This document shows, piece after piece, positions 46,982 through 55,505 of a DNA stretch of 64,000 bases. Under the pieces are notes generated by a model. It had not been told where the DNA came from. It made no database searches and worked only from the letters and a program-made list of their open reading frames with translations. The stretch spans positions 1-64,000 of the forward strand of contig JAFYSU010000004.1 of NCBI GenBank assembly GCA_017559185.1, read 5' to 3'. Source of the DNA: Oscillospiraceae bacterium (GTDB taxonomy: Bacteria > Bacillota > Clostridia > Oscillospirales > Ruminococcaceae). Each line of letters begins with the position of its first letter. The stretch's first letter is position 1. The translations under genes and the position numbers were made by a program.

Positions 46982-47977
46982 ATGAACATTCGCGAAAAGC
47001 AGGAAATGCAGGAAAAACAGATGCTTTCGCCGTTTGCGGCACTTTCTTCACAAAGCCGCGGGCGTGAGCGTGAAGAACCTCCGTGTAACATAAGAACCTG
47101 CTATCAGCGTGACCGTGACAGAATTATACATTGTAAGGCGTACCGACGACTTATGAACAAAACTCAGGTTTTTCTTTCGCCCAAAAGCGACCATTTCCGT
47201 ACTCGCCTTACGCATACTCAAGAGGTAAGCCAGATAGCCCGAACAATTGCGCGCGCGCTTAGTCTTAATGAAGACCTTGCCGAGGCTATATCCTTGGGGC
47301 ATGATTTGGGGCACACACCGTTTGGTCATGCAGGTGAAGCTGTTTTGGACGAGGTTTGTCCGCATGGATTTGTACATTCCCTGCAAAGTGTAAGAATAGT
47401 CGAACAGCTTGAAAAAGACGGCAGAGGTCTTAACCTTACATGGGAAGTGCGAAACGGCATTGCTTGTCATTCCACTGCATCGAAGGCGGCGGAAACGCTG
47501 GAGGGCAGAGTAGTAAGATATGCGGACAAAATTGCATATCTTAACCACGATATTGAAGATGCAATTCGTGCAGGAGTGCTTTCCGAAAGGGATATACCTT
47601 TTGAGATAAGTTACGAACTGGGAAGAACAAAATCGGCAAGAATAACATCGCTTATTCTTTCAATAGTGGAAAACAGCGGTGAAGACATTGTAATGGCACC
47701 TAAAATTCAAAATGCGTTCGACAGCTTGCGCAAATTCATGTTTGAGGCGGTATACAATAATCCTGCCGCTAAAGGTGAAGAAGCAAAAGCTATGGAGGTG
47801 GTGCGCCGCCTCTATGCGTATTACATTGAGCGTACCGAAAAGCTTCCGGAAGAATACCGAAGGATAGCCCGCGAACAGGACAGTGCACGAGCTGTTTGTG
47901 ATTATATATCGGGAATGAGCGACCGTTATGCAATTGCTTTGTACGAGGAGCTTTTTGTACCTAAGTGCTGGCAATAA
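46982..47977 (+). CDS. Deoxyguanosinetriphosphate triphosphohydrolase-like HD protein
   Basis: 331 residues. HD-domain metal ligands in RLTHTQEVSQIARTIAR, LGHDLGHTPFGHAGE, and later DKIAYLNHDIEDA. It hydrolyses dNTPs to nucleosides and triphosphate. ATG after GGGGAGG. In Clostridia this gene commonly lies upstream of dnaG-rpoD, as here. Confidence 0.92.
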   Translation: MNIREKQEMQEKQMLSPFAALSSQSRGREREEPPCNIRTCYQRDRDRIIHCKAYRRLMNKTQVFLSPKSDHFRTRLTHTQEVSQIARTIARALSLNEDLAEAISLGHDLGHTPFGHAGEAVLDEVCPHGFVHSLQSVRIVEQLEKDGRGLNLTWEVRNGIACHSTASKAAETLEGRVVRYADKIAYLNHDIEDAIRAGVLSERDIPFEISYELGRTKSARITSLILSIVENSGEDIVMAPKIQNAFDSLRKFMFEAVYNNPAAKGEEAKAMEVVRRLYAYYIERTEKLPEEYRRIAREQDSARAVCDYISGMSDRYAIALYEELFVPKCWQ

Positions 47978-48012
47978 AAATTTTAATCGTAAAAAACTGA
48001 GGAGATGCCGTA

Positions 48013-48528
48013 TTGGATATAAAAAAATTATGGAAAGAATGGATACTTCCCTTAGGTCTTGAGGTTTTGGGTTTGTATTTGTTCATTAAACTGGTAGCTT
48101 TTGCGGTTTTTGTTCCGTCAGGCTCTATGCTTCCAACAATAGAAGTTCCGTCGGTGCTTATAGCAACAAGAGTATATATGCCCGAAAAAACCGTTGAACG
48201 AGGCGATATAATAGCTTTTGAAAGTGATGAGCTGGACAAAATTTTAATTAAACGGTGCATTGGTCTGCCGGGTGAAAAAATAGTATTGGACAAAGAAGGC
48301 AGACTTTTTATTAATGATGTATATTTTGAAGAACCGTATGTTGTGTACGAGTCTGAGGAAAGCGGTGTTTGGGTAGTTCCGGATGGTTGTTATTTCTTCT
48401 TGGGAGACAATCGTGCAGGTTCGTACGATGCGCGTGAGTGGGATGAACCGTTTATTTCCGAAGACCGCATTATAGGTGAAGCAAGATTTACAGTGTATCC
48501 GTTTGGAAACCTTGGCTTTTTGAACTAA
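48013..48528 (+). CDS. lepB: Signal peptidase I
   Basis: 171 residues, short Gram-positive form. One transmembrane helix at ~12-33, catalytic Ser in VPSGSMLPT near 38, catalytic Lys in LIKRCIGLPGE near 80, and box E GDNRAGSYDAREW near 135. It cleaves signal peptides on the outer membrane face. TTG start eight bases after GAGGAG. Confidence 0.92.
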   Translation: MDIKKLWKEWILPLGLEVLGLYLFIKLVAFAVFVPSGSMLPTIEVPSVLIATRVYMPEKTVERGDIIAFESDELDKILIKRCIGLPGEKIVLDKEGRLFINDVYFEEPYVVYESEESGVWVVPDGCYFFLGDNRAGSYDAREWDEPFISEDRIIGEARFTVYPFGNLGFLN

Positions 48529-48673
48529 CTGTTATGTCGAATAAAGCATAATAATGAAAAATACAACAGAACTTTGACACAGCAATAAAAAAATTAGGTT
48601 GTTTTTGTGTAAAGCTCAGGTTTTAAGTCATAATAATCGAAAAGTACTGCTTTTCAAAAAGGGGGGAGACGGC

Positions 48674-50446
48674 ATGCTGCCGGACAGCTTTATTCAGCAG
48701 TTAAAATTTGCCTGTGATATCGAACAGATTGTTTCTCCCTATACAAGACTTACTCGAAAAGGAAAAAACATGGTGGGACTTTGCCCGTTCCACAGTGAAA
48801 AAACGGGGTCATTTTTCATCTATCCCGACAGCCAGTCCTACTACTGCTTTGGGTGCGGTGCAGGTGGCGATGTTATAACATTTGTTATGGCAGCCGAAAA
48901 TCTGGATTATATCGAAGCGGTAAAATTTTTGGCTGAACGCTGCGGCATGACATTGCCCGAAAGCGATACCGACTACCGTGAAGCCAAGCTTAAAACCAGA
49001 ATTCTTGAAATAAATAAGGAAACGGCAAGGTACTATCACAACTGCCTTATTTCCGACGAGGGGAAGGGTGCGTTGTCGTACCTTTACAGCCGTGGATTAA
49101 CGCCAAAAACAATAAGGCGTTTTGGTCTTGGATTTTCGCCAAACCGTTGGGATGGTGTCATAAACCATCTTACTGAAAAAGGCTACTTTTTAAACGAACT
49201 TGAACAGGCAGGAATAGCGGTAAAAAGCAGCAAGCTTAATAAAAACGGCAAGCATACTTATTATGACCGTTTTCGCGGAAGAGTTATTTTCCCCATTATT
49301 GACATACGGGGAAATGTAATAGCTTTTGGCGGGCGTGCATTGGATAACAATGGTGCGAAATACCTTAACTCGGCAGACACGCCGGTATTCAAAAAAAGCC
49401 GCAATCTGTTTGCGCTGAACCTTGCAAAGCAAACCAAACGGGACAGCATTATTTTTTGCGAGGGGTACATGGATGTTATAAGTCTGCACCAAGCAGGCTT
49501 TGACTGTGCGGTTGCAAGCTTGGGGACCGCACTTACCGAAGAACAGGCACGACTTGCGGTAAAGTACACAAACAAGGTTGTGCTTGCATATGATAGTGAC
49601 AATGCAGGTCAGGCAGCAACTGCAAGGGCAATAAAGATTTTTTCGGATGTTGGAATAAAGGTTCATGTGTTGGATATTCCCGATGCAAAGGACCCCGATG
49701 AATATATAAAAAAATTTGGCTCCGAAAGGTTTGAAATGCTGCTTAGCGGCAGTGCAAACGCATTGGAATTTCAAATAGAGCGTTTGCGAAGTCGGTATGA
49801 CTTGCAAACGGATGACGGCAAGGTGGCTTTTTTAAAGGACTTTGCAGCTCTTATGGCAGGAATTCATGGCTCAATTGAGCGTGAAGTATATATTTCCCGA
49901 ATAGCGGATCAGACAGGTGTTTCAAAGGAGTCCATCAACTTACAGGTGGAGCGGCTGCGTAAAAGCAGAGACCGCAATCAAAAACGCAAGGAACAGCTTG
50001 ACACTGCAATACGCATCGGTGAAACACCCGCAAACAAGCAGGACCCACAGCGCAGCCGTAATTTACGGTGTGCGTTGGCAGAAGAAAGGCTGATTGCAGC
50101 TTTGTACAAAAACCCTGATTACATAAGGGTGGTACAGGGGAAAATCACGCCGCAGGATTTCACGGTTGATGTAAGCCGTACCTTATATGAGGTTATAACC
50201 TCGCGGATAGCAGAAAACAAAGGTATTGACATGATACATCTTTCGGGTCAGCTTTCGCCCGAACAGATGTCACGCCTGTCGGGGATATTGGCATCGATAC
50301 CGGAAAACCCGTCTGTTGAAGAGGTACGAGATTATGTCAGCGTGATTTTAGAAAGCAAACAAGAAAAAACGCAAAAAGAATTAGCCCAAATGAATGCTGA
50401 TGAACTGAAAGACTATATCAGCTCGTTGGCGGCAAAAAAGAAATAG
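48674..50446 (+). CDS. dnaG: DNA primase
   Basis: 590 residues. N-terminal zinc site CPFHSEKTGSF...YCFGCGAGGD, then the RNA-polymerase-like basic domain, then TOPRIM with CEGYMDVISLHQAGF near 253 and AYDSDNAGQAA near 305, and the C-terminal helicase-binding region. The ATG at 48674 follows GGGGGGAG; the in-frame TTG 75 bases upstream has no site. rpoD follows 12 bp later. Confidence 0.96.
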   Translation: MLPDSFIQQLKFACDIEQIVSPYTRLTRKGKNMVGLCPFHSEKTGSFFIYPDSQSYYCFGCGAGGDVITFVMAAENLDYIEAVKFLAERCGMTLPESDTDYREAKLKTRILEINKETARYYHNCLISDEGKGALSYLYSRGLTPKTIRRFGLGFSPNRWDGVINHLTEKGYFLNELEQAGIAVKSSKLNKNGKHTYYDRFRGRVIFPIIDIRGNVIAFGGRALDNNGAKYLNSADTPVFKKSRNLFALNLAKQTKRDSIIFCEGYMDVISLHQAGFDCAVASLGTALTEEQARLAVKYTNKVVLAYDSDNAGQAATARAIKIFSDVGIKVHVLDIPDAKDPDEYIKKFGSERFEMLLSGSANALEFQIERLRSRYDLQTDDGKVAFLKDFAALMAGIHGSIEREVYISRIADQTGVSKESINLQVERLRKSRDRNQKRKEQLDTAIRIGETPANKQDPQRSRNLRCALAEERLIAALYKNPDYIRVVQGKITPQDFTVDVSRTLYEVITSRIAENKGIDMIHLSGQLSPEQMSRLSGILASIPENPSVEEVRDYVSVILESKQEKTQKELAQMNADELKDYISSLAAKKK

Positions 50447-50458
50447 GGGGAAAATCAT

Positions 50459-51538
50459 TTGGCAGCACCGGATAAGAAAAACATAATAAAAGAACTGTTG
50501 GATAACGGTAAGTCTAAAGGTAAACTGACCAGCAAGGAAATAACCGATGCACTCATGGAGGTTGAACTGGATGTTGAGCAGGTAGAACACCTGTACGAAA
50601 CACTGGAAGCCATGAATGTTGATATTATTGACGAACCTGCAAGCGATGCAGGCTTTGACCTGACTATTGCGAGCGAGGATTTGGAAAATTCTCTTTCGGC
50701 AGAGGGTATTAATATTGACGACCCTGTAAAGGTTTATCTTAAAGAGATAGGCCGAGTTGCACTGCTTTCCGCTGATGAAGAAATTGAGCTTGCAACACGC
50801 ATGGCAGCAGGCGACCCATACGCACGCAAACGCCTTGCGGAAGCTAACCTGCGTTTGGTAGTAAGTATTGCAAAAAGATATGTAGGCCGTGGGATGCAGT
50901 TCCTTGACTTGATTCAGGAAGGCAACTTGGGTCTTATTAAAGCAGTTGAAAAATTTGACCATACAAAAGGCTTTAAATTTTCTACCTATGCAACATGGTG
51001 GATTCGTCAGGCGATTACAAGAGCTATTGCAGACCAGGCAAGAACCATTCGTATTCCTGTTCACATGGTAGAAACCATTAACAAGGTTAAAAAGGTTTCC
51101 AGCCAGCTGCTTCACAAGAACGGTCATGAACCAACAGCTGAAGAAATTGCCGAAGAGCTCAGCATGCCTGTGGAAAAGGTGCGCGAAATACTTCGTGTAG
51201 CACAGGAGCCTGTTTCCTTGGAAACTCCTATCGGTGAAGAGGAAGACAGCCATTTGGGCGACTTTATACCGGATGACGATGCTCCGGCACCTGCAGATGC
51301 AGCTTCCCACATTTTGCTGCGTGAACAGCTGGGCGAAGTTCTTTCCACACTTACCGACCGTGAAGCAAAAGTTTTGAAGCTGCGCTTTGGTTTGGAGGAT
51401 GGCAGAAGCCGTACTCTGGAAGAGGTTGGTAAAGAATTCAATGTTACTCGTGAGCGTATTCGCCAGATTGAAGCTAAAGCACTGCGCAAACTCCGTCATC
51501 CAAGCAGAAGCAAAAGACTGAAAGATTTTCTTGATTAA
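50459..51538 (+). CDS. rpoD: Primary sigma factor RpoD (sigma-A)
   Basis: 359 residues. A short acidic region 1.1, then 1.2 ([22 protein letters not shown]), 2.2-2.4 ([33 protein letters not shown]), region 3, and 4.2 ([27 protein letters not shown]). It directs housekeeping transcription; the -35/-10 pairs called in this window are its targets. TTG start after AGGGGGAAAATCAT. Confidence 0.97.
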   Translation: MAAPDKKNIIKELLDNGKSKGKLTSKEITDALMEVELDVEQVEHLYETLEAMNVDIIDEPASDAGFDLTIASEDLENSLSAEGINIDDPVKVYLKEIGRVALLSADEEIELATRMAAGDPYARKRLAEANLRLVVSIAKRYVGRGMQFLDLIQEGNLGLIKAVEKFDHTKGFKFSTYATWWIRQAITRAIADQARTIRIPVHMVETINKVKKVSSQLLHKNGHEPTAEEIAEELSMPVEKVREILRVAQEPVSLETPIGEEEDSHLGDFIPDDDAPAPADAASHILLREQLGEVLSTLTDREAKVLKLRFGLEDGRSRTLEEVGKEFNVTRERIRQIEAKALRKLRHPSRSKRLKDFLD

Positions 51539-51577
51539 TATATAATCCGTAATAATAACGGGAGAAAGGCTTTTGGA

Positions 51578-51973
51578 ATGAATATTACATTGGAAGCGGA
51601 TTATGCTATAAGAATAGTGCATTGTTTAAGCATGCACGGCAAACGCATGGACGCAAAGCATATTTCGGAGCTTACCGGAGTAACACTTCGTTTTTCACTT
51701 AAAATACTGCGCAAACTGGTTGGTGCAGGTATAGTGAAGTCCTTTAAGGGTACACAGGGTGGGTATGAGCTTGCAAAATCACCGGCTGAAATTTCGCTTG
51801 CCGAAGTTTTGGAGGTAATTGAAGGGCCGTACAATCTTAACCGCTGCGGAACAGGGGAATTTGTTTGTACTCGCATAAAAGATAAACCTTGTGCCATGCA
51901 AAAAATATTTTGCGAGATATCCCGCGATGTAAGGGAGCGTCTTGATAAAGCAAAATTTGCTGATTTTATTTAA
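51578..51973 (+). CDS. Rrf2-family transcriptional regulator
   Basis: 131 residues. Winged helix ADYAIRIVHCLSMHGKRMDAKHISELTG and LRKLVGAGIVKSFKGTQGGYELAKSP, the Rrf2 signature. Three Cys (in RCGTG, FVCTR and KPCAM) are spaced as Fe-S ligands of IscR/NsrR types, so it may sense iron-sulfur, redox or NO. ATG after GGGAGAAAGG, 40 bp after rpoD. Confidence 0.9.
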   Translation: MNITLEADYAIRIVHCLSMHGKRMDAKHISELTGVTLRFSLKILRKLVGAGIVKSFKGTQGGYELAKSPAEISLAEVLEVIEGPYNLNRCGTGEFVCTRIKDKPCAMQKIFCEISRDVRERLDKAKFADFI

Positions 51974-51977
51974 AAAC

Positions 51978-52008
51978 AAAAAGCCGACGGTTATGCCGTC
52001 GGCTTTTT
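51978..52008 (+). terminator. Terminator after the dnaG-rpoD-rrf2 unit
   Basis: AAAAAGCCGACGG / CCGTCGGCTTTTT. Confidence 0.9.
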
Positions 52009-52019
52009 ATGTATACAAG

Positions 52020-52058
52020 AATACGGCTGCAAATTCGCACTGAATTTGCAGCCGTATT
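52020..52058 (-). terminator. Hairpin 3' of the SASP gene, probable terminator
   Basis: A perfect 17-bp stem, starting AATACGGCTGCAAATTC, with loop GCACT. The T tract after it on the minus strand is weak, so it may mainly stabilise the mRNA. Confidence 0.6.
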
Positions 52059-52073
52059 GCTTAAGGGGTTAGC

Positions 52074-52274
52074 TTATTTAATGGAATTTTCGTAAGCTTC
52101 AATCATCTTTTTAACCATCTGACCGCCTACGGAACCAGCCTGACGGGAGGTCAGGTCGCCGTTGTAACCTTCTTTAAGGTTAACACCTACTTCGTTTGCA
52201 GCTTCCATTTTAAATTTTTCCATAGCAGCTTTTGCTTCTGGAACAACAATTCTGTTATTAGAGGATTTAGCCAT
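52074..52274 (-). CDS. Alpha/beta-type small acid-soluble spore protein
   Basis: 66 residues. MAKSSNNRIVVPEAKAAMEK, then EAANEVGVNL around the spore-protease site, and GYNGDLTSRQAGSVGGQMVKKMI, the DNA-binding SASP core. It coats spore DNA and shows that the organism makes endospores. The ATG at 52274 follows AGGAG by ten bases; the ATG at 52307 adds a stretch that encodes the binding site. Confidence 0.95.
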   Translation of the reverse strand: MAKSSNNRIVVPEAKAAMEKFKMEAANEVGVNLKEGYNGDLTSRQAGSVGGQMVKKMIEAYENSIK

Positions 52275-52411
52275 AACATTTACACTCCTTAAAAGTTCAT
52301 GCTTCATACAGAAGAATTTTTAATCGGCGTTTGCATTATTATTATGGAGTTTAGTTTTTTGAATATAACAGGGAATTACTGTTCAAGCTGTTAGATGAAT
52401 TTTAACAATAT

Positions 52412-52876
52412 TTAAAAAATAATATTGTTAAGCTGTGAGGATTGGCTGCAAATTATTGCGCAGGCACAAAGTAACAGCAGATGGTCGTTGGAAAAGCGAC
52501 CGCTGAGCTTAATGGGAAGCTCAAACGGCTCGCATACTGTGCCGTCGAGCGTTGTGAACGACCGCTGTAAGCAAACGACGGCACTGTCGGGAGTTATGCT
52601 TGAAAGCGTTACGGTGTCGTGCGTGGAAAAGCCGCATGTTAAAGATGGTACAGCGAATTTACAAGCAAGCCTTACGGCAAGCTTGTCGTGCGAGCAAAGC
52701 AGTGCAGCGTCAAACATGGGGCGAACAAATGAAAACCGAGGGTGAGAAAGCACCCACACATTTTTGCCGTTGTTTTTTTGAGGAGAGGTACACAGTTTTG
52801 CGCTGGTCGAATTTAATAGTTGGTTTATTGTGTTGGAAAAATCGGTTGGGAAGCTGCCTGTAAGAATAAAGTTCAA
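52412..52876 (-). CDS. Hypothetical protein
   Basis: About 154 residues from a TTG at 52876, nine bases after GAAAGG. Composition is protein-like: VWVLSHPRFSFVRPMFDAALLCSHDKLAVRLACKF-type beta/alpha stretches and a C-terminal hydrophobic Cys-rich helix (LLLLCACAIIC). Family not recognised. An overlapping plus-strand frame at 52425 is less convincing. No terminator or promoter is clear. Confidence 0.45.
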   Translation of the reverse strand: MNFILTGSFPTDFSNTINQLLNSTSAKLCTSPQKNNGKNVWVLSHPRFSFVRPMFDAALLCSHDKLAVRLACKFAVPSLTCGFSTHDTVTLSSITPDSAVVCLQRSFTTLDGTVCEPFELPIKLSGRFSNDHLLLLCACAIICSQSSQLNNIIF

Positions 52877-53110
52877 AAAGAACATCCTTTCATTGGGCAA
52901 ATAATTACAGATAAAAGTATTGTTTGCTCTTAAATTTAAATAATTCAAGGCGGCTTTTGGTCACAAAAAAATAATGAAAGGGTCTGTTTGATGGTCAAAA
53001 TTGTTAAAAAAATGCTTGGTTTTGTTTGAATTTGAATAAATAACGGTTAAACTTGCTTTTTTTTGTACAACATACCGATATTTAACAAAGATTGTTAAAT
53101 AATTTGCCGA

Positions 53111-53139
53111 TTGACTATTTTGTGACAAAGGTGTATTAT
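53111..53139 (+). promoter_or_regulatory. Promoter of the candidate C-rich small RNA
   Basis: TTGACT, 17 bp, TATTAT, with no gene downstream on this strand until after a terminator. Confidence 0.65.
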
Positions 53140-53145
53140 ATAAAC

Positions 53146-53280
53146 AAGATAAGAGAAGAGACGAGAAAAACCCCTAACCCTTACTTTACCCCTAAAAATA
53201 AACCCCTTACTAAAACACAGAACCCCTCCTCTTCCAAGACAAAAAGTCCCTGTGGCAAAAGCCGCGGGGACTTTTTGTTT
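53146..53280 (+). ncRNA. Candidate C-rich small regulatory RNA
   Basis: About 135 nt between a good promoter and a strong terminator. The body is unstructured and almost free of G after an AG-rich start: it has repeated C runs (ACCCCTAACCC, TACCCC, AACCCC, ACCCCTCCTC). The last resembles an anti-Shine-Dalgarno sequence, the feature by which C-rich sRNAs of Firmicutes pair with mRNAs. A reading frame over it is Pro/Lys/Thr-rich low complexity and not credible. Confidence 0.55.
53241..53276 (+). terminator. Terminator of the C-rich RNA, bidirectional
   Basis: AAAAAGTCCC / GGGACTTTTT with an inner GTGGC/GCCGC pair and AAAA loop. It may also end the minus-strand ogt transcript. Confidence 0.88.
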
Positions 53281-53293
53281 TATGCAGTAGTTT

Positions 53294-53761
53294 TTATTGT
53301 TTTTCAAGGTCAAGCAAAAAATGCTTTAAGGTATTGTTACTGCCATCGTAGCCACCAAGTGTGCCGTTGGAGTTTATCACTCGGTGGCAAGGAATGAATA
53401 TTGGAATAGGGTTATAACGATTAGCTTGACCAACAGCTTGTGCTGCACCTGGTTTTCCGAGTAATTTGGCTACATCACCATAACTCAAAGTTGTTCCGTA
53501 CGGTATTTTTAAAAGCTGCTGCCAAACACTTATGCGAAAGGCTGTTCCGCTTGGAGCCAGAGGGAGCTCAAACACTGTGCGTTTTCTTGCAAAATATTCT
53601 TCAAGCTGACAGGCGGCAGAACACAAAAGAAGGTTGTTTTCGGCAGGAACAAGGTCCTGTAAAAGAGGCTTTTGTGGAAGCACAAGCCGAGTTATTTGAT
53701 TTTTACGGCAAACTATACATACCGTTCCAATGGGTGTAATTACAGATTTGTAGTACTGCAT
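53294..53761 (-). CDS. ogt: Methylated-DNA--protein-cysteine methyltransferase
   Basis: 155 residues. Helix-turn-helix YGTTLSYGDVAKLLGKPGAAQAVG and active site IPCHRVINSNGTLGGYDG with the acceptor Cys. It repairs O6-alkylguanine by suicide transfer. ATG after AAGGAAG. Confidence 0.95.
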   Translation of the reverse strand: MQYYKSVITPIGTVCIVCRKNQITRLVLPQKPLLQDLVPAENNLLLCSAACQLEEYFARKRTVFELPLAPSGTAFRISVWQQLLKIPYGTTLSYGDVAKLLGKPGAAQAVGQANRYNPIPIFIPCHRVINSNGTLGGYDGSNNTLKHFLLDLEKQ

Positions 53762-53936
53762 AAGCTATCTTCCTTGATGTGTTTTGAAATAAGGTATACT
53801 GCACTTACTGTACAATATACCTTAACATTTTAGGAAATGACGGTAAATAGGAAAAAGGATTTAATTTTTAAATTATGATAACTACAGCTGAAACAAGTGC
53901 CACAGTTTTGCGATTAAGTACGGCATACTGTTCAAT

Positions 53937-53972
53937 AAAAAAACAGCTCTGCTATCAAGCAGAGCTGTTTTG
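53937..53972 (-). terminator. Terminator of the 22-aa peptide gene
   Basis: AAAACAGCTCTGCT / AGCAGAGCTGTTTT, followed on the minus strand by a T run of about seven. Confidence 0.85.
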
Positions 53973-53975
53973 ACA

Positions 53976-54044
53976 TTAGCAGCCGAAACCGCCGCACATC
54001 TGGTTGAGAATCATCCAGATAACGCTGCAGGCAAAATTGCACAT
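53976..54044 (-). CDS. Tiny Cys/Gly-rich hydrophobic peptide (22 aa)
   Basis: A 22-codon frame with AGGAGG 11 bases before its ATG and a strong terminator three bases after its stop. The peptide is MCNFACSVIWMILNQ then MCGGFGC, with four cysteines and one short hydrophobic stretch. Its size and composition recall the tiny sporulation or membrane peptides of Firmicutes, but I cannot place it in a family. An expressed microprotein is the simplest reading of signals this tightly packed. Confidence 0.5.
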   Translation of the reverse strand: MCNFACSVIWMILNQMCGGFGC

Positions 54045-54213
54045 CGTGTAATAAACCTCCTGATAAGCTATTTGTCCCGCGAGAACAATGCTATTTTACC
54101 ATGTACAGGGGCTGAAAAACAAATGCAATTGCAGGAAGAAAAAAAGGTAGTTTTAAAGGCAGAAGAAAAAAGGTGCGGATAAATACACCCACCCCTTTGG
54201 GTTATAGCTTTAG

Positions 54214-54548
54214 CACATATATCGGCTGTTAAGCATACCGCCCAAGTATAGCGTTGCACAAACGATGGGATATCTCAAAGGGAAAAGTCCAATGATGATA
54301 TTCGAAAGGCACGCAAATTTAAAGTATAAATTTGGGAATAGGAATTTCTGGGTAAGAGGATACTTTGTGAGTACAGTAGGACTAAATATTTCAACAATAC
54401 AGAAGTATATAAGGGAATAGGGAAAACAAGACCGAATAAAAGAAAGTTTGAGCAAAAAAGAGTATGCAGACTCTTTTAAGGGTAGCAAGCAACCGTACTC
54501 GCTGGGACTTGAACAAAGTGAAAGCCAGCGTCTTTTAGGCGCTGGCAT
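54214..54548 (+). pseudogene. Remnant of an IS200/IS605-family transposase (tnpA)
   Basis: Reading from 54214 gives HIYRLLSIPPKYSVAQT, GYLKGKSPMMIFERHA, YKFGNRNFWVRGYFVSTVGL and IQKYIRE, the C-terminal two thirds of a Y1 transposase. The N-terminus is missing, the metal-binding HVH has become HIY, and a TAG at about 54418 breaks the frame before KEYADSFKG. A CCAGCG/CGCTGG hairpin at 54522-54545 looks like the right-end palindrome. Dead element. Confidence 0.8.
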
Positions 54549-54556
54549 GACTTCAA

Positions 54557-54952
54557 TTATTTTACTATTGTTGAAACCCATTTTAAAGCTTCATCTTCGG
54601 TTTTAAAATGTCCTTCAAGAAAAGAAGCATGTGCTTGTTTTTGATGTTGTTTTGCCTGAGCAGCAAGGAAGATAGCGTTACCCTCAACAAATGCTACTGC
54701 TCTACAGCCTGCAGTTGCTAACTTGGTATGAAGGGTAACCAGTTCCTGACTAACATCCGGTGCAGCCGGTGACATTTTGCTGATATCTGCAATGTATGCC
54801 CAGCCTGTGGCTTTCCAAGCTACAGAATTAGTAACTAAAGCATTTGTCATCCAACGAACTTCTTCAGCAGTTACTGCACCGACAGCGCCCGTTTTAATAA
54901 TTCTTTTTCCTGCCAGCACTTCTACTGTCATTTTTCCATGAGCAAGTTTCAA
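54557..54952 (-). CDS. STAS/SpoIIAA-like hypothetical protein
   Basis: 131 residues. The alternating pattern (KTGAVGAVTAEEVRWMTNAL, GWAYIADISKM, LHTKLATAGCRAVAFVEGN, and GHFKTEDEALKWVSTIV at the end) resembles SpoIIAA-like/STAS folds. No phosphorylatable Ser motif is evident. Role unknown. TTG start eight bases after AAGGAG. The gene ends close to the dead IS hairpin. Confidence 0.65.
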   Translation of the reverse strand: MKLAHGKMTVEVLAGKRIIKTGAVGAVTAEEVRWMTNALVTNSVAWKATGWAYIADISKMSPAAPDVSQELVTLHTKLATAGCRAVAFVEGNAIFLAAQAKQHQKQAHASFLEGHFKTEDEALKWVSTIVK

Positions 54953-55192
54953 AATATCAACTCCTTTATTAGCATAATGCCCATATTTATGGTACGACTT
55001 GGAGCAAATTTTGTCAATATAGCAGTAAAATGTTTGTAGCCTTATATAGTTTAGAGACGACGCTATTGGTTAAAGAGCAAAAATTGCGAAATTTTAAATT
55101 ATTATATAAGGAAATTATTGATACCGGAGATATTGTAAGGTCGCATGAATAATTAACTGAAAACGGAAAAAGCTGTTTTTGAGGTGATTATA

Positions 55193-55453
55193 ATGCCCAA
55201 ACAAGGAATGTCGCGGCCAAGCCGTACACACACCAAACAGCGTAATGATATGGCTCCTGTGCCTGAAATTCAGGGAAAAGCAAAGCATGGTAAACAAAAA
55301 GCTAATCCAATAATCAGTGGCACCTATGGACCTAACATGAAGGTTTATCACACGGAAAAACCGATTTCCAAAGCGTATCCGGTTATTGATACCGACCTTG
55401 GACGGGACAATGTAGAGAATGACATTACAGCCGCAGATTTACAGGATACTTGA
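55193..55453 (+). CDS. Small conserved-looking hypothetical protein (86 aa)
   Basis: A basic, Pro/Lys-rich, probably disordered N-terminus (PKQGMSRPSRTHTKQRND), then SGTYGPNMKVYHTEKPISKAYPVIDTDLGRDNVENDI. No signal peptide. The ATG at 55193 follows GAGGTG. 52 bp before the SOD-like gene. Not recognised; the composition would fit a spore- or DNA-associated protein, but that is speculation. Confidence 0.65.
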   Translation: MPKQGMSRPSRTHTKQRNDMAPVPEIQGKAKHGKQKANPIISGTYGPNMKVYHTEKPISKAYPVIDTDLGRDNVENDITAADLQDT

Positions 55454-55505
55454 TATTTTTCATATAATTCCTTGTTTTCACATAAGCTGACAACGAGGTG
55501 ATTGA

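Noticed and set aside
52425..52745. Plus-strand frame of ~106 codons opposite the hypothetical gene at 52412-52876
   Set aside because: No ribosome binding site and less protein-like composition than the minus-strand frame; kept only the latter at modest confidence.
53092..53397. Plus-strand frame over the C-rich region
   Set aside because: Runs through a promoter and a terminator hairpin and encodes Lys/Pro/Thr low complexity.
54210..54581. Minus-strand frame of 123 codons
   Set aside because: It is the antisense of the IS200 transposase remnant, whose plus-strand reading gives recognisable TnpA sequence.
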